From Heliophilum fasciatum (GTDB lineage: Bacteria > Bacillota > Desulfitobacteriia > Heliobacteriales > Heliobacteriaceae), in contig NZ_SLXT01000004.1 of the NCBI RefSeq assembly GCF_004341395.1, positions 1-64,000 on the forward strand: DNA of 64,000 nt, in the 5' to 3' direction. Shown here in pieces: positions 32,816 to 41,680 of this stretch. Each line of letters starts with the position of its first letter. The first letter of the stretch is position 1. The notes under the pieces were generated by a model. That model saw only the letters and a list, made by a program, of their open reading frames with translations. It did no database searches and was not told the DNA's origin. The position numbers and the translations under genes are program-made.

Positions 32816-34453
32816 ATGGTGAACTGTCGGATGACCAACGCCCCCTGTGGCTACCTTACCGTAACATCGCAAGGGTTGATCAAGGATGTCAATCAAACCT
32901 TATTAACTATGCTGGGATATGAACAAGATGATTTGTTACATCAACACATGGAATCGCTTTTAACATCTGCCAGTAAAATGGTCTTTCACTCCTTGTTTTT
33001 TCTTCAATTGCAACTTAAGGGGCAAATTGAAGAGATCTATGTCACTTTGAAAGGTAAAAATCGGGAAGAGATACCGGTTTTAATGCTGGGGAACAAAGTA
33101 ACTGATGATACTGATGCAATGATCGATTGTATGGTTGTTAAGATGGCCAAACGCAATGAATACGAAAAGGAACTCCGGCAGGTCAAAAAAGAATTAGAGA
33201 GAGCGTACAAAAAAGAAAATGAACTGCGCAGCCTCTTTGAAACCACCCTTTTTTCGATCAATGAAGGCATCATTGTTACCGACAAAGAGGGGAAAATCAC
33301 CCTCATGAATCGAATGGCCGAAATATTTACCGGATGGCCGCAGGCATCGGTGATCGGCCAAGCATTTGCCGACATATTTCTAACTTATCATCGTCAGACA
33401 AGAGAAAAAAAACCAGTCATTATCGACGATATGGTCTGTGTGGGATGCCAGGGCAGCATCGATGATGTGATATTAGTTTCCCGCGATGGAACAGAACGCT
33501 TTATCATGGGAACGGTAGCCAACATGGTGGCGAAAGATGGCGGAATTACCGGCGTCGTGATTTCGTTCCGCGATATCACCAAAGAATATCTCCAAGCCAA
33601 AGAGATCGACGGGTTTTTGAATGTAAATTTAGATATGCTTTGCGTGACTGATTTAGCTGCTAATTTTCATAAGGTCAATAAAAAATTTGAAGAGATTCTG
33701 GGTTATAAAACGGAAGAATTGGTAGGGGAAAGTTATCTTTCCTTTATCCATGAAGAAGATATTCCCGGCACGCTCGATGCAATGAAAGCGCTGACCAATC
33801 AAAATGCCCTATCGGGCTTTACCAATCGCTATCGATGCAAGGACGGTTCCTATAAATATATCGAATGGCACAGCCAACCGGGTGTCGGAGGATTTATCTA
33901 TTCCTCGGCTCGGGACGTAACGGAAAAGAAACAAAAAGAAGAGCAATTGCTAAAAATTGCTGTCCGCGATCAATTAACCGGTCTTTATAACCGTCATTAC
34001 TTTAATATGATTCTCGGTGAAGAAATGGAAAAAGCCGATCGCTATCAGCAACCGCTGACCTTAGCCATCTTAGATTTAGATCATTTCAAATATGTCAATG
34101 ACACATGGGGTCATCCGATTGGCGATGAACTCCTCAAGCTGACGGCCGCAACTGCCAAAAAGCAGTTGCGCGGCGCTGATTTACTGATCCGATTCGGCGG
34201 CGAAGAATTTGTCGTATTGATGCCGCAGACATCCACCCAGGGTGCGATCAAGGCATTGGAAAAAATCCGTCTGGCCATCGAAAACACCGATCACCCCGTT
34301 ACGGGCAAACGAACGGTCAGCATCGGTGTGGCCGAGCGAGCCACAACCGAAGCGTTTCGTGACTGGTATCAACGTGCTGACGAAGCGTTATATCGCGCCA
34401 AACAAAAAGGACGCAACCGTGTTGTCGCATACGAATTGGGAAAATCGAAATGA
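32816..34453 (+). CDS. PAS-PAS-PAS-GGDEF protein, diguanylate cyclase with RsbP-like N-terminus
   Basis: A 545-aa cytoplasmic protein without membrane segments. Residues 7-115 form a PAS domain (APCGYLTVTSQGLIKDVNQ, then IEEIYVTLKGKNREEIPVLM) that closely recalls the RsbP sensor domain. A short coiled coil (about 115-140) leads to a second PAS (about 140-260, ending VVISFRDITKEY), a third PAS/PAC (about 265-375, RYRCKDGSYKYIEWHSQP), and a GGDEF domain (about 385-540). The active site is GGEEF at 461-465 with the upstream DLDHFKYVND metal motif, so cyclic di-GMP synthesis from GTP is expected. An RxxD inhibitory site is not obvious at the expected place. It is co-transcribed with the RsbQ-like hydrolase. 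Confidence 0.92.
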   Translation: MVNCRMTNAPCGYLTVTSQGLIKDVNQTLLTMLGYEQDDLLHQHMESLLTSASKMVFHSLFFLQLQLKGQIEEIYVTLKGKNREEIPVLMLGNKVTDDTDAMIDCMVVKMAKRNEYEKELRQVKKELERAYKKENELRSLFETTLFSINEGIIVTDKEGKITLMNRMAEIFTGWPQASVIGQAFADIFLTYHRQTREKKPVIIDDMVCVGCQGSIDDVILVSRDGTERFIMGTVANMVAKDGGITGVVISFRDITKEYLQAKEIDGFLNVNLDMLCVTDLAANFHKVNKKFEEILGYKTEELVGESYLSFIHEEDIPGTLDAMKALTNQNALSGFTNRYRCKDGSYKYIEWHSQPGVGGFIYSSARDVTEKKQKEEQLLKIAVRDQLTGLYNRHYFNMILGEEMEKADRYQQPLTLAILDLDHFKYVNDTWGHPIGDELLKLTAATAKKQLRGADLLIRFGGEEFVVLMPQTSTQGAIKALEKIRLAIENTDHPVTGKRTVSIGVAERATTEAFRDWYQRADEALYRAKQKGRNRVVAYELGKSK

Positions 34454-34503
34454 TTCCTGCCAATAAATCCACCGAATGCGAGGAAAAAGGGAGGGCTATT
34501 CCC

Positions 34504-34569
34504 ATGAGAGAGGCGTTGACCAAGCGAATCTTAAAGAACGGCAATCGTGTGGAGATGGCTACGATCTAA
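34504..34569 (+). CDS. 22-codon open frame with good ribosome site
   Basis: GGGAGGG lies about 9 nt before ATG 34504, which opens a 21-aa frame (MREALTKRILKNGNRVEMAT, then I). It may be a leader peptide or the leftover start of a decayed gene between the GGDEF and DUF554 genes. I see no homologue pattern I can name. Low confidence that it is expressed. Confidence 0.25.
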   Translation: MREALTKRILKNGNRVEMATI

Positions 34570-34631
34570 GTAGGATAGGTCAGTCTGAATCATTGCCGAT
34601 CGAGAAAGAATCCAAACGTAAGGAGAAAACA

Positions 34632-35324
34632 GTGTTAGGAACGCTTGTAAATACCCTGGCGATTATCATCGGAGGAACATTAGGGCTTTGGTTTGGCCAT
34701 GCTGTGCCGGAAAAAATGAAAGAGACGGTGCTCCAAGGATTGGGATTGGCCGTTTTGCTGATTGGCGGCAGCATGGCTTTAAAGACCAACAATGTCCTTG
34801 TGGTCATTGGCGCGTTAGTGATCGGCGGAATGATCGGCGAGTTTGTGGACATCGAACAGAAGTTAAAGAACTTCGGCCATTGGGTGGAAAACAAAATCGC
34901 CCGTGGTGAAGATGGGCGATTTACCAAAGCTTTTGTCAGCACAAGCCTCATTTATTGTGTGGGGGCGATGGCGATCATGGGCTCCATCGAAAGCGGCGTT
35001 AACGGTGATCATCGTATCTTGATGGTGAAATCGCTGTTGGACGGCATATCGTCCATTGTGTTTGCTTCTTCCCTGGGGATCGGCGTGTTGGCTTCGGCGA
35101 TTCCGGTATTTTTGTATCAAGGGGCCATTACATTGGCTGCCGGTTTGTTACAAACGATTCTTTCTTCGTCCATCATTACGGAAATGAGTGCTACCGGCGG
35201 ATTGCTCATCGTAGGCATCGGCCTGACGATGTTAGAGATTAAAGAAATCAAAGTGGGTAATCTGTTACCGGCCATATTTGTGGCGATCCCGCTGAGCGCT
35301 CTGGTTACCCGCTTGAATATCTAA
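34632..35324 (+). CDS. DUF554 family membrane protein
   Basis: A 230-aa integral membrane protein of the YdfK/YqgA-like DUF554 family. GTG 34632 follows AAGGAGAAAACA, and translation begins VLGTLVNTLAIIIGGTLGLWFG; the frame extends upstream without a site. About six hydrophobic helices can be seen (for example GLAVLLIGGSMAL, VVIGALVIGGMIGEFVDIE, AFVSTSLIYCVGAMAIMGSIESG, LLQTILSSSIITEMSATGGLLIVGIGLTML). The glycine-rich GEFVDIEQKL loop and SLIYCVGAMAIMGS are family hallmarks. Transport is assumed for the family but no substrate is established. Followed by the hairpin at 35404. Confidence 0.88.
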   Translation: MLGTLVNTLAIIIGGTLGLWFGHAVPEKMKETVLQGLGLAVLLIGGSMALKTNNVLVVIGALVIGGMIGEFVDIEQKLKNFGHWVENKIARGEDGRFTKAFVSTSLIYCVGAMAIMGSIESGVNGDHRILMVKSLLDGISSIVFASSLGIGVLASAIPVFLYQGAITLAAGLLQTILSSSIITEMSATGGLLIVGIGLTMLEIKEIKVGNLLPAIFVAIPLSALVTRLNI

Positions 35325-35403
35325 AAAAGTATTTGACCGCTACTTTCACGATTGGTATCATGGGATCAACATAGGAGAGCCAAAAGGGTATAGAGCGAGA
35401 TTG

Positions 35404-35455
35404 CGACAGTCCTGTTTTGTCAACTTTGAGCAAGGCGGGACTGTCGGATTTTTTT
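35404..35455 (+). terminator. Intrinsic terminator between DUF554 and pentapeptide genes
   Basis: CGACAGTCC (35404-35412) pairs with GGACTGTCG (35438-35446), followed by GATTTTTTT. The T-run ends about 30 bp before the pentapeptide gene, so it could also act as an attenuator for that gene. Confidence 0.78.
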
Positions 35456-35486
35456 GGGCGAAAAAAGGAAGGCGGTGAGCGATTCC

Positions 35487-36446
35487 ATGGCCAATGATCA
35501 GCATGTCGATATACTATTGAAAGGTGTAGATGTTTGGAATCGGTGGCGAAAAGAGAACCCGGAGATTGCCCCCGATCTCAGCGGTGCCAAGTTAAGCAAC
35601 CGGGATTTTTCGAAAGCGAATTTCAATGGAACCAACTTCAGTAATACAGAATTAAGCAAAGCAACTTTCTACAAAAGTAATTTAACAGGTACCATATTCA
35701 ACGGTTCCAGTATGTGTAACGCCAAAATCATTGAATCCAATTTTTGTTTCGCCAACCTTAAGCAAACCAACATGGAAAGCGTATATGTCGTCAAAAGCAG
35801 AATGATGGGTGCTCATTTTAACGGAGCAGTTTTGGTTAAATCGTTGATCGCCGAGACTACCTTCGCACGGTCCAAGTTTCACGCCACAGATCTGGAAAAT
35901 GCCAATCTAACGATCGTAAACATGGAAAAGACCGATATTGATGAATCTTTTTTTTATCGCGCCAACCTTAACAAAGCATCCTTGCGCTGGTCCCGTTTGC
36001 GCAAAAACAATGTAAGTCAGGCCTATCTCATCGATACTGACTTTTCGGGCACCTATATTTACGATAGCAATTTCAGTGAGGCTAACCTCAGCAACGCAAA
36101 GTTTTATTATTCTTTCCTTTGTAAAGTGGATTTGAGTGAAACTAACCTTGGTAAAGCTGGTTTTTCGGAAGCGGCTCTTAATGTCATCAATCTTAAAGGT
36201 GCATCGCTGGAAAATTCACAGTTATCATCTGTTTTTCTAAGTGGTGTAAATTTGAGGAATGCGAACCTCCAGGCATTACGTTTGGAAAAAGCTGATCTTT
36301 ATCAATTAGACTTTAACGGGGCAGACCTGCGTGGAGCCAATTTATCCGGTTCTGTTCTTAATCAAGCCAATCTGGGTAATACAAATCTGTCCGGCGTAAC
36401 CATCCATGATATGGAGTTTAATAACATTAATTTTAATGCTTTTTGA
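35487..36446 (+). CDS. Pentapeptide-repeat protein
   Basis: A 319-aa protein from ATG 35487, with AAGGCGGTGAG upstream. The N-terminal helix (VDILLKGVDVWNRWRKENPEIAPDLSGAKL) is a leader seen in many pentapeptide proteins. From residue about 32 to the end, A(N/D)LXX-type repeats run almost without a break (ANFNG, SNLTG, ANLKQ, ANLTI, ANLNK, ANLSN, ADLRGANLSG), predicting a right-handed quadrilateral beta-helix of about 13 coils. No signal peptide or membrane segment. Some pentapeptide proteins mimic DNA and protect gyrase, but nothing here proves this. Standing alone between terminators. Confidence 0.92.
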   Translation: MANDQHVDILLKGVDVWNRWRKENPEIAPDLSGAKLSNRDFSKANFNGTNFSNTELSKATFYKSNLTGTIFNGSSMCNAKIIESNFCFANLKQTNMESVYVVKSRMMGAHFNGAVLVKSLIAETTFARSKFHATDLENANLTIVNMEKTDIDESFFYRANLNKASLRWSRLRKNNVSQAYLIDTDFSGTYIYDSNFSEANLSNAKFYYSFLCKVDLSETNLGKAGFSEAALNVINLKGASLENSQLSSVFLSGVNLRNANLQALRLEKADLYQLDFNGADLRGANLSGSVLNQANLGNTNLSGVTIHDMEFNNINFNAF

Positions 36447-36530
36447 TCAAATAACCGCTGATGCCAGAGAAGTTCATAAGGGATGTTTGTTTCAAGCACG
36501 TAAAAAGCTCCCGGTTAAGGAGGGTCACTG

Positions 36531-36968
36531 TTGTTTTTAAAAAAAATTGCGACAACTTTCATCGCTACCGCCTTGCTTACGACACTTTTATCAGGTTGCG
36601 GGGACGGCAACACCAACAAGCCCGCTACGACAACCTCGCTTAGTTCAGCCCCCAAAACCTGCGGAGCCAGTGAACCGACGTTGCACAGTACGGAAGGAAC
36701 CCAAACCCGTCCCGGTGCCAGCTTCATGCTAACCTTGGATTATAAGGAGCAAGTGACCAAAGAACAAATCCAAATCAAGGTCGGCGACAAACCGGCTACC
36801 ATCAAAAGCTGCACGAATAATCAAGTGTCGGTGATTACACCGGACGGTTTACCCCTGGGCACCCATGCCATCACTGCTACCGTCGACGGCAAGCCATGGA
36901 AAGATTGCCAACGCTGTGAAGGGGAGATGGCCATTGAGGTCATCGGCCCTGCTCAAGAAAAATACTGA
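36531..36968 (+). CDS. Small lipoprotein with IPT/TIG-like domain
   Basis: TTG 36531 follows AAGGAGGGTCACTG. The 145-aa protein has a lipoprotein signal (KKIATTFIATALLTTLLSGC, lipobox cysteine at about residue 23), so the mature protein is anchored on the outer face of the membrane. A Thr/Ser-rich linker leads to a beta-sandwich-like domain (TRPGASFMLTLDYKEQVTKEQ, KVGDKPATIKSC, VITPDGLPLGTHAITATVDG) resembling IPT/TIG folds. Four additional cysteines suggest disulfides. It precedes the exported membrane protein gene but is separated from it by a terminator. Function unknown. Confidence 0.75.
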   Translation: MFLKKIATTFIATALLTTLLSGCGDGNTNKPATTTSLSSAPKTCGASEPTLHSTEGTQTRPGASFMLTLDYKEQVTKEQIQIKVGDKPATIKSCTNNQVSVITPDGLPLGTHAITATVDGKPWKDCQRCEGEMAIEVIGPAQEKY

Positions 36969-36977
36969 TACGATCAG

Positions 36978-37006
36978 CCCCACAACTCCGGTTGTGGGGT
37001 GTTTTT
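36978..37006 (+). terminator. Intrinsic terminator after the lipoprotein gene
   Basis: CCCCACAAC-TCCG-GTTGTGGGG (36978-36999) followed by TGTTTTT. A 9-bp GC-rich stem with a stable tetraloop. Confidence 0.88.
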
Positions 37007-37080
37007 CGTTGTTCTTGAAATATTTTGATTTACCGCCCCCACGATGGCTTTAGCCGATTTGCCCATAAGGAGAGATTGTC

Positions 37081-39240
37081 TTGATAACGACGAAATTAAG
37101 ACATAAGATCATTGCTCAAAAGATTATCGCCATGATATCGATATTGATGGTCAGCTCATTTTTTTCTTTACCGTTGATCGCCAATGCGGTAGAACCGGTG
37201 CAACCGGAAGAGCCCGATGCCTATGTAGTATATCAACGTGGTTCATGGAAAGCAGATCATCTGCGCTTCGGTAATGATGATCAAACCCGCTTGGTTATAC
37301 GTTATCAAGGGAACCGGGAAATAGAAACGGCACCAAACCGGGATGCCAACCAAGAATTCCTTCACTTTGACATCAAGGAAACGACACTGCTGCGGACGAT
37401 TTGTCTGCCTTTTACCTACCCTGCCGATGATCCTCGGATTCGCAGGGTCAACTTTTATATCCATGATTCCGAGGGTAATATCTATGGCATGGGAAAGACA
37501 ACGCCGGCCGATCCTGGGATTAAAGATCAACCTTTTGATCAAATTTTTAAGGATCACTTTTTTAGCGCTGAATCGGCGATCGTCCTGCCGCCAGGCACGT
37601 ATTCCTTACGTACCGATGATGATGCCCAATGGGTCCGTAATCGCGAAACAGACTTCCAAGGCGCAGTTTTGATTACCGGCATCGATTATGCTGCGTGGCA
37701 GAAGTATAAGGCCAAGATGCTCCAGCAAGCCGATCTGGCGACCGGTGATCGCCCCCAACCCGCACGCACCCCCATCGACAGTCCGCTCCCGCTTTATCTT
37801 GAAGGAAGCAAATCGCTGGCGCGCTGGCGCGAGAACCCGGAAAAATATCAGGCACCGGCGGAGTCATCAGCATCGCCGCAACCAGCCACGATTTCCTTAG
37901 CCTCTTCCACTTTTATCAATGAGATTGTTTTTAATACATATAACGATGGCAAAGGGGCAGCGCCGGGGGTTATTTCGATTATCGATGTACAAGACCAATT
38001 GGCCGGTCGTTTCCAAGCCTATGGGGCCAGGTTAGGGACCGTCGTCAACGGCATGTGGATTGCCGGTCCCGGTGTGGTGCTGCCGGCCGGGGAATATCGG
38101 CTGATCGCCTCCAACATGCCCGTTGTCGCATGCAACGAAAAAGGGGTTCCTGATTTTTATATCACGATGGCCCCCTTGACACCGCAACCCACTGACTTTA
38201 CCGGACGTTATAAGCTTAATCTGGATAGGCAGTTCGGCGGCGCCGTTACAGGAGAAAGCAGCGAGCCGAGCGGCAACGAGCTGAGCAGTAACGAGCCGAG
38301 CAGTAACCGGCCGAGCGACCTTAACCTACGGGATCAAGAAATGGTCATCCTTGATCGGGGTGATACGATTGAATTGGTAGGTAAGTATCAAGATACAACC
38401 TATTCACAAGTCTGTGAGGTTACGGAAAGGCAGTCCAACGGCCTCCGGGGGAATGTAAAAATTACGCTGGACCTAATGAATTTGCCCGGACAACCAAAGC
38501 TGGAGATCACCGGATACATCCTTTTGCAAAAGCTGCCGGGCCTGCCGGCGCAGATGAATTTGCAGGGGCTGGCCACGTATCGGCAAGAGTCTTCCCCAGG
38601 TTCTCAAACAACGGCGGCCAGTTTACGGCAATTCCCAGTCAAAGCTGGCGGGAGCTTGTATACGCAGGATCTGCCTGCTTATGTCCTGGAAGTTCCAGAG
38701 GTAAAAACGGTTTTTGATGATCAGCCCAAACGATGGGTTCTGATCACCGGAATGGTACTTTTTACATTTCTTCTCGGAGGGAGTGCCTATCTGCTGAAAA
38801 AGCGTATACCCCCCATTGTTCAACAACCGGTGATCGGCGTGGAACCGGTCTCCTCAATGATCAACTCCTCGATTATCAATTCCAGTGAAGTAAAGTCGAA
38901 TATTGATCAATGGAGCAAGGCGCTAGCCATACAAACGCTTTTCGCGAGCGACGAAATGAGGACCCCGCAAATCCCTGTTTCCAAGGTGATTGCTAACAAA
39001 GGCCAAGATCATGTGCCTGGCGGCGTCGGCAGTACTGGCAGTGCCGGCAATACCTGGGCAAGCATAGTCGGGAAGGCTATCTTTATCGGCGCTTTGCCCG
39101 GGGGCAAAAAGCATACTTTGACACTGGTGGAAGCGTTTGATGATATGAAAAAAGCGTTACATGCAGAGATTTCTCTTGGTGCCCATGATGATTCCCTTGG
39201 TGCCCATGACGATCCGGGAAAGGGTGGTAGGTCCTGGTGA
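37081..39240 (+). CDS. Unknown exported protein with one C-terminal membrane helix
   Basis: A 719-aa protein from TTG 37081, preceded by AAGGAGAGATTGTC. Signal peptide at residues about 15-37 (IIAMISILMVSSFFSLPLIANA). An extracytoplasmic part of about 510 residues has two similar beta-rich blocks, each ending in a PPGTYSLRTDD / LPAGEYRLIASN motif, then a Ser/Asn/Pro-rich linker (EPSGNELSSNEPSSN) and a further domain. A single helix at about 551-573 (RWVLITGMVLFTFLLGGSAYLL) leaves a cytoplasmic tail of about 145 residues ending in a doubled SLGAHDD. The stop overlaps the next gene. The layout suggests a sensor or anchor coupling outside to inside; family not recognised. Confidence 0.75.
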   Translation: MITTKLRHKIIAQKIIAMISILMVSSFFSLPLIANAVEPVQPEEPDAYVVYQRGSWKADHLRFGNDDQTRLVIRYQGNREIETAPNRDANQEFLHFDIKETTLLRTICLPFTYPADDPRIRRVNFYIHDSEGNIYGMGKTTPADPGIKDQPFDQIFKDHFFSAESAIVLPPGTYSLRTDDDAQWVRNRETDFQGAVLITGIDYAAWQKYKAKMLQQADLATGDRPQPARTPIDSPLPLYLEGSKSLARWRENPEKYQAPAESSASPQPATISLASSTFINEIVFNTYNDGKGAAPGVISIIDVQDQLAGRFQAYGARLGTVVNGMWIAGPGVVLPAGEYRLIASNMPVVACNEKGVPDFYITMAPLTPQPTDFTGRYKLNLDRQFGGAVTGESSEPSGNELSSNEPSSNRPSDLNLRDQEMVILDRGDTIELVGKYQDTTYSQVCEVTERQSNGLRGNVKITLDLMNLPGQPKLEITGYILLQKLPGLPAQMNLQGLATYRQESSPGSQTTAASLRQFPVKAGGSLYTQDLPAYVLEVPEVKTVFDDQPKRWVLITGMVLFTFLLGGSAYLLKKRIPPIVQQPVIGVEPVSSMINSSIINSSEVKSNIDQWSKALAIQTLFASDEMRTPQIPVSKVIANKGQDHVPGGVGSTGSAGNTWASIVGKAIFIGALPGGKKHTLTLVEAFDDMKKALHAEISLGAHDDSLGAHDDPGKGGRSW

Positions 39241-40397
39241 GAATAAAAAAAAGCGGAGATTTCTTGAAAACTACACCGGCATATCAAGTGGATGGCGGTG
39301 CTTTGCATTACCTCGTCCGGAATGTATATAAACTACCGTTGAACAGCTTGTCACCGTTGCATTCCTTGCCGGAAGGCAGCCAGTCCTCGACCGATACGAT
39401 GGCCCTGGCCGAAGAGTCCCGGTGTAAGGCGATGGTAAACGTACTGGCCCAACCGGAGATCAAAATCGAAATCCGGCAGGGTGGACATCCAGGGCCATTG
39501 ACAGTTTCATCAGTATTGATTAAAAATGACCGTGATGTAGCGCAGATCGTGGAACTACAGAAGGGCCGGAGCAGCCTGACAGCGCGTCTGTTTGAAAGCA
39601 TTGATCATTATGGAGCATATTTTGCGGCCCAACATACGACACCGGTAAACAGCGCACCGGCCAATTTGCTCAAACTGACGTTGTCGTTAGAAGTGCTTGT
39701 GTTTATGTTCAACTTGATTGACTGCTACCGCCGGGCCTACTTGTATGAAATGCTGGATCATTCCACAAACTTGGTGGAAGCGATCTATGAAGATGAATTT
39801 GTATCGACACTGCAGCAAGCGCTCAAAAGCAATGATCTGCGCTGGGCGGTGCCTTCCTTGTTACGGCTCGTTCCTGGGCTCAGTAACAGTGTCTTGGAGT
39901 TTCAAAGTGAATACCTAAATATTGCTGAACATCTACAACTGTTTGCGCGCACCGTTGCCGGTGAGAGCGGGCGGCGGTTATTTTGCTTGGGTTCGACCGG
40001 TAAGTATTTGGGAATGGAATTTGCGCTCTCCTGGAAACAAGCCAGTGGTCTAGAAGTTACCTTATTAAATAACCAGGGGCAAGTGGTGAGCGTCGGTCGC
40101 TATTATCTCGCATCGACCGATGAAGCCAACCATTGGATCAGCCTGACGCAACTGCCCAGCAAAACAGAATTTACCCATCTCTCCTTGACGCAGTCAGAGA
40201 CCGTCGATGAAATCAAGAACATTCTCCGCAAGCATCTGTCCATACTGGGAGAGAAGCAGAAAAAGTCTGATGCTGAAGTTATACATAAGTACTGCATAAA
40301 ATGTGGCTGCAAGCTCAACGCCGGTGCTTTGTTTTGTTCACAGTGCGGGACAAAGATTAACAGGGATGGGCCATCGCCGGCGATGGATGATTTGTAA
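39237..40397 (+). CDS. Unknown protein with C-terminal zinc ribbon
   Basis: A 386-aa cytoplasmic protein. GTG 39237 overlaps the upstream stop by 4 nt; TTG 39264 behind GCGGAG is a good alternative. The N-terminal 330 residues are mixed alpha/beta with a hydrophobic stretch (LLKLTLSLEVLVFMFNLIDCYRRA) that may be buried or peripheral. The last 30 residues form a zinc ribbon with two CxxC knuckles (YCIKCGCKLNAGALFCSQCGTKI). Translational coupling to the exported membrane protein suggests that it is that protein's cytoplasmic partner. I do not recognise the main domain. Confidence 0.75.
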   Translation: MRIKKSGDFLKTTPAYQVDGGALHYLVRNVYKLPLNSLSPLHSLPEGSQSSTDTMALAEESRCKAMVNVLAQPEIKIEIRQGGHPGPLTVSSVLIKNDRDVAQIVELQKGRSSLTARLFESIDHYGAYFAAQHTTPVNSAPANLLKLTLSLEVLVFMFNLIDCYRRAYLYEMLDHSTNLVEAIYEDEFVSTLQQALKSNDLRWAVPSLLRLVPGLSNSVLEFQSEYLNIAEHLQLFARTVAGESGRRLFCLGSTGKYLGMEFALSWKQASGLEVTLLNNQGQVVSVGRYYLASTDEANHWISLTQLPSKTEFTHLSLTQSETVDEIKNILRKHLSILGEKQKKSDAEVIHKYCIKCGCKLNAGALFCSQCGTKINRDGPSPAMDDL

Positions 40398-40497
40398 CGC
40401 TCTGATGGTTTGCCTTGTGATCGTCTGCTCGCGGCAGGAAGAATTCCGGCCTATGTCGAAAGAGTAACAAGTTACGAGATAAAGGAAGGTGTTTTTC

Positions 40498-41604
40498 TTG
40501 GCAAGCAAAGTGTATTTTGCCAACTTTCGTGCACGTAAACCAAAGCACAATAAAATCGAAAAGATCCGCCGCCTTTTTGCCATGGCCGGCTTTGATCAGA
40601 TGATTGGGCAAGATGATCTGACGGCGATAAAGCTCCATTTTGGTGAGCGCGGCAATGATACCCACATTAACCCAGTGCTGGTGCGCCCGGTTGTGGAACA
40701 GATCAAAGCAAGAGGCGGCAAGCCTTTTTTGACCGATACCAACACCTTATATTCCGGCAGTCGCCATAACTCCGTTGATCATCTGCTGACAGCGCTGGAA
40801 CATGGCTTTGGCTTCGAGGTGACCGGTGCGCCCATGATCATCGCTGACGGTTTGCGCAGTGATCATGTCGTTGAAGTGCCGATCGGCCAAAAGCATTTTC
40901 AATCGGTCAAAATGGCTCGGGATATCGTGACTGCTGACAGCATGATTGTGCTTTCCCACGTCAAAGGCCATGAAATGGCCGGTTTTGGTGGAGCCATCAA
41001 GAACCTGGCCATGGGCTGTGCACCGGCGGCAGGGAAAAAAGCACAGCATGATGCGAAGTTTGTGGTTAACCCTGAACCTTGTACGGGTTGCTCCACTTGC
41101 ATCAAAGTTTGCCCGGAACAAGCGATCACGCTGACGGACAAAAAAGCTGCGATTGATCCGGCTCGCTGCATCGGTTGCGGCGAATGCATGACTGTTTGTC
41201 CTGTCAAAGCGATCGGCATGGACTGGGAAACGGAATTACCGCCTTTTTTGGAGCGTATGACCGAGTATGCCTACGGAGCGATCAAAGGCAAAGAAGGCAA
41301 GGTGGGCTTCATCAACTTCTTGACCAATATTACCCCGGACTGTGATTGTTGCTCCTGGAGCGATGCACCGATCGTTCCGGATATTGGTTTTCTCGCTTCG
41401 GCTGACCCGGTGGCCATCGATAAGGCCAGCTATGATCTGGTCAACCAGCAGGCGGGGTTGCGCCATTCGCTGCTCCAGTGCAACCATGACCATGGCGAAG
41501 ACAAATTTCGCGGGGTCTGGGATTATGTAGACGGTACACTGCAATTCCGTTACGGTGCCCAGATCGGTATGGGCAGCCTTGATTATGAACTGATCGAAAT
41601 CTAA
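40498..41604 (+). CDS. DUF362 protein with two 4Fe-4S clusters
   Basis: A 368-aa cytoplasmic protein. TTG 40498 is preferred (AAGGAAGG 8 nt upstream); GTG 40489 touches that site. The N-terminal DUF362 domain (KVYFANFRAR, TAIKLHFGERGN, FLTDTNTLY) and VKGHEMAGFGGAIKNLAMG are typical. Two ferredoxin motifs follow, CTGCSTCIKVCP and CIGCGECMTVCP, then a second DUF362 block with a CDCC motif (TPDCDCCSW). Such proteins are frequent in anaerobes and are thought to handle low-potential electrons, but their reaction is undefined. It is followed by a dioxygenase-family gene and a flavoprotein gene. Confidence 0.9.
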   Translation: MASKVYFANFRARKPKHNKIEKIRRLFAMAGFDQMIGQDDLTAIKLHFGERGNDTHINPVLVRPVVEQIKARGGKPFLTDTNTLYSGSRHNSVDHLLTALEHGFGFEVTGAPMIIADGLRSDHVVEVPIGQKHFQSVKMARDIVTADSMIVLSHVKGHEMAGFGGAIKNLAMGCAPAAGKKAQHDAKFVVNPEPCTGCSTCIKVCPEQAITLTDKKAAIDPARCIGCGECMTVCPVKAIGMDWETELPPFLERMTEYAYGAIKGKEGKVGFINFLTNITPDCDCCSWSDAPIVPDIGFLASADPVAIDKASYDLVNQQAGLRHSLLQCNHDHGEDKFRGVWDYVDGTLQFRYGAQIGMGSLDYELIEI

Positions 41605-41680
41605 CGGGCGATCTTCACCGGGCTTCTTAAAAACCAGGTTCCAATGCGATCGATTCCAACAAAATATTGTAGCAGGGACT

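Noticed and set aside
35325-35486. Riboswitch upstream of the pentapeptide gene
   Set aside because: Only one terminator-like hairpin is visible and the sequence before it matches no aptamer consensus I know, including cyclic di-GMP and purine classes.
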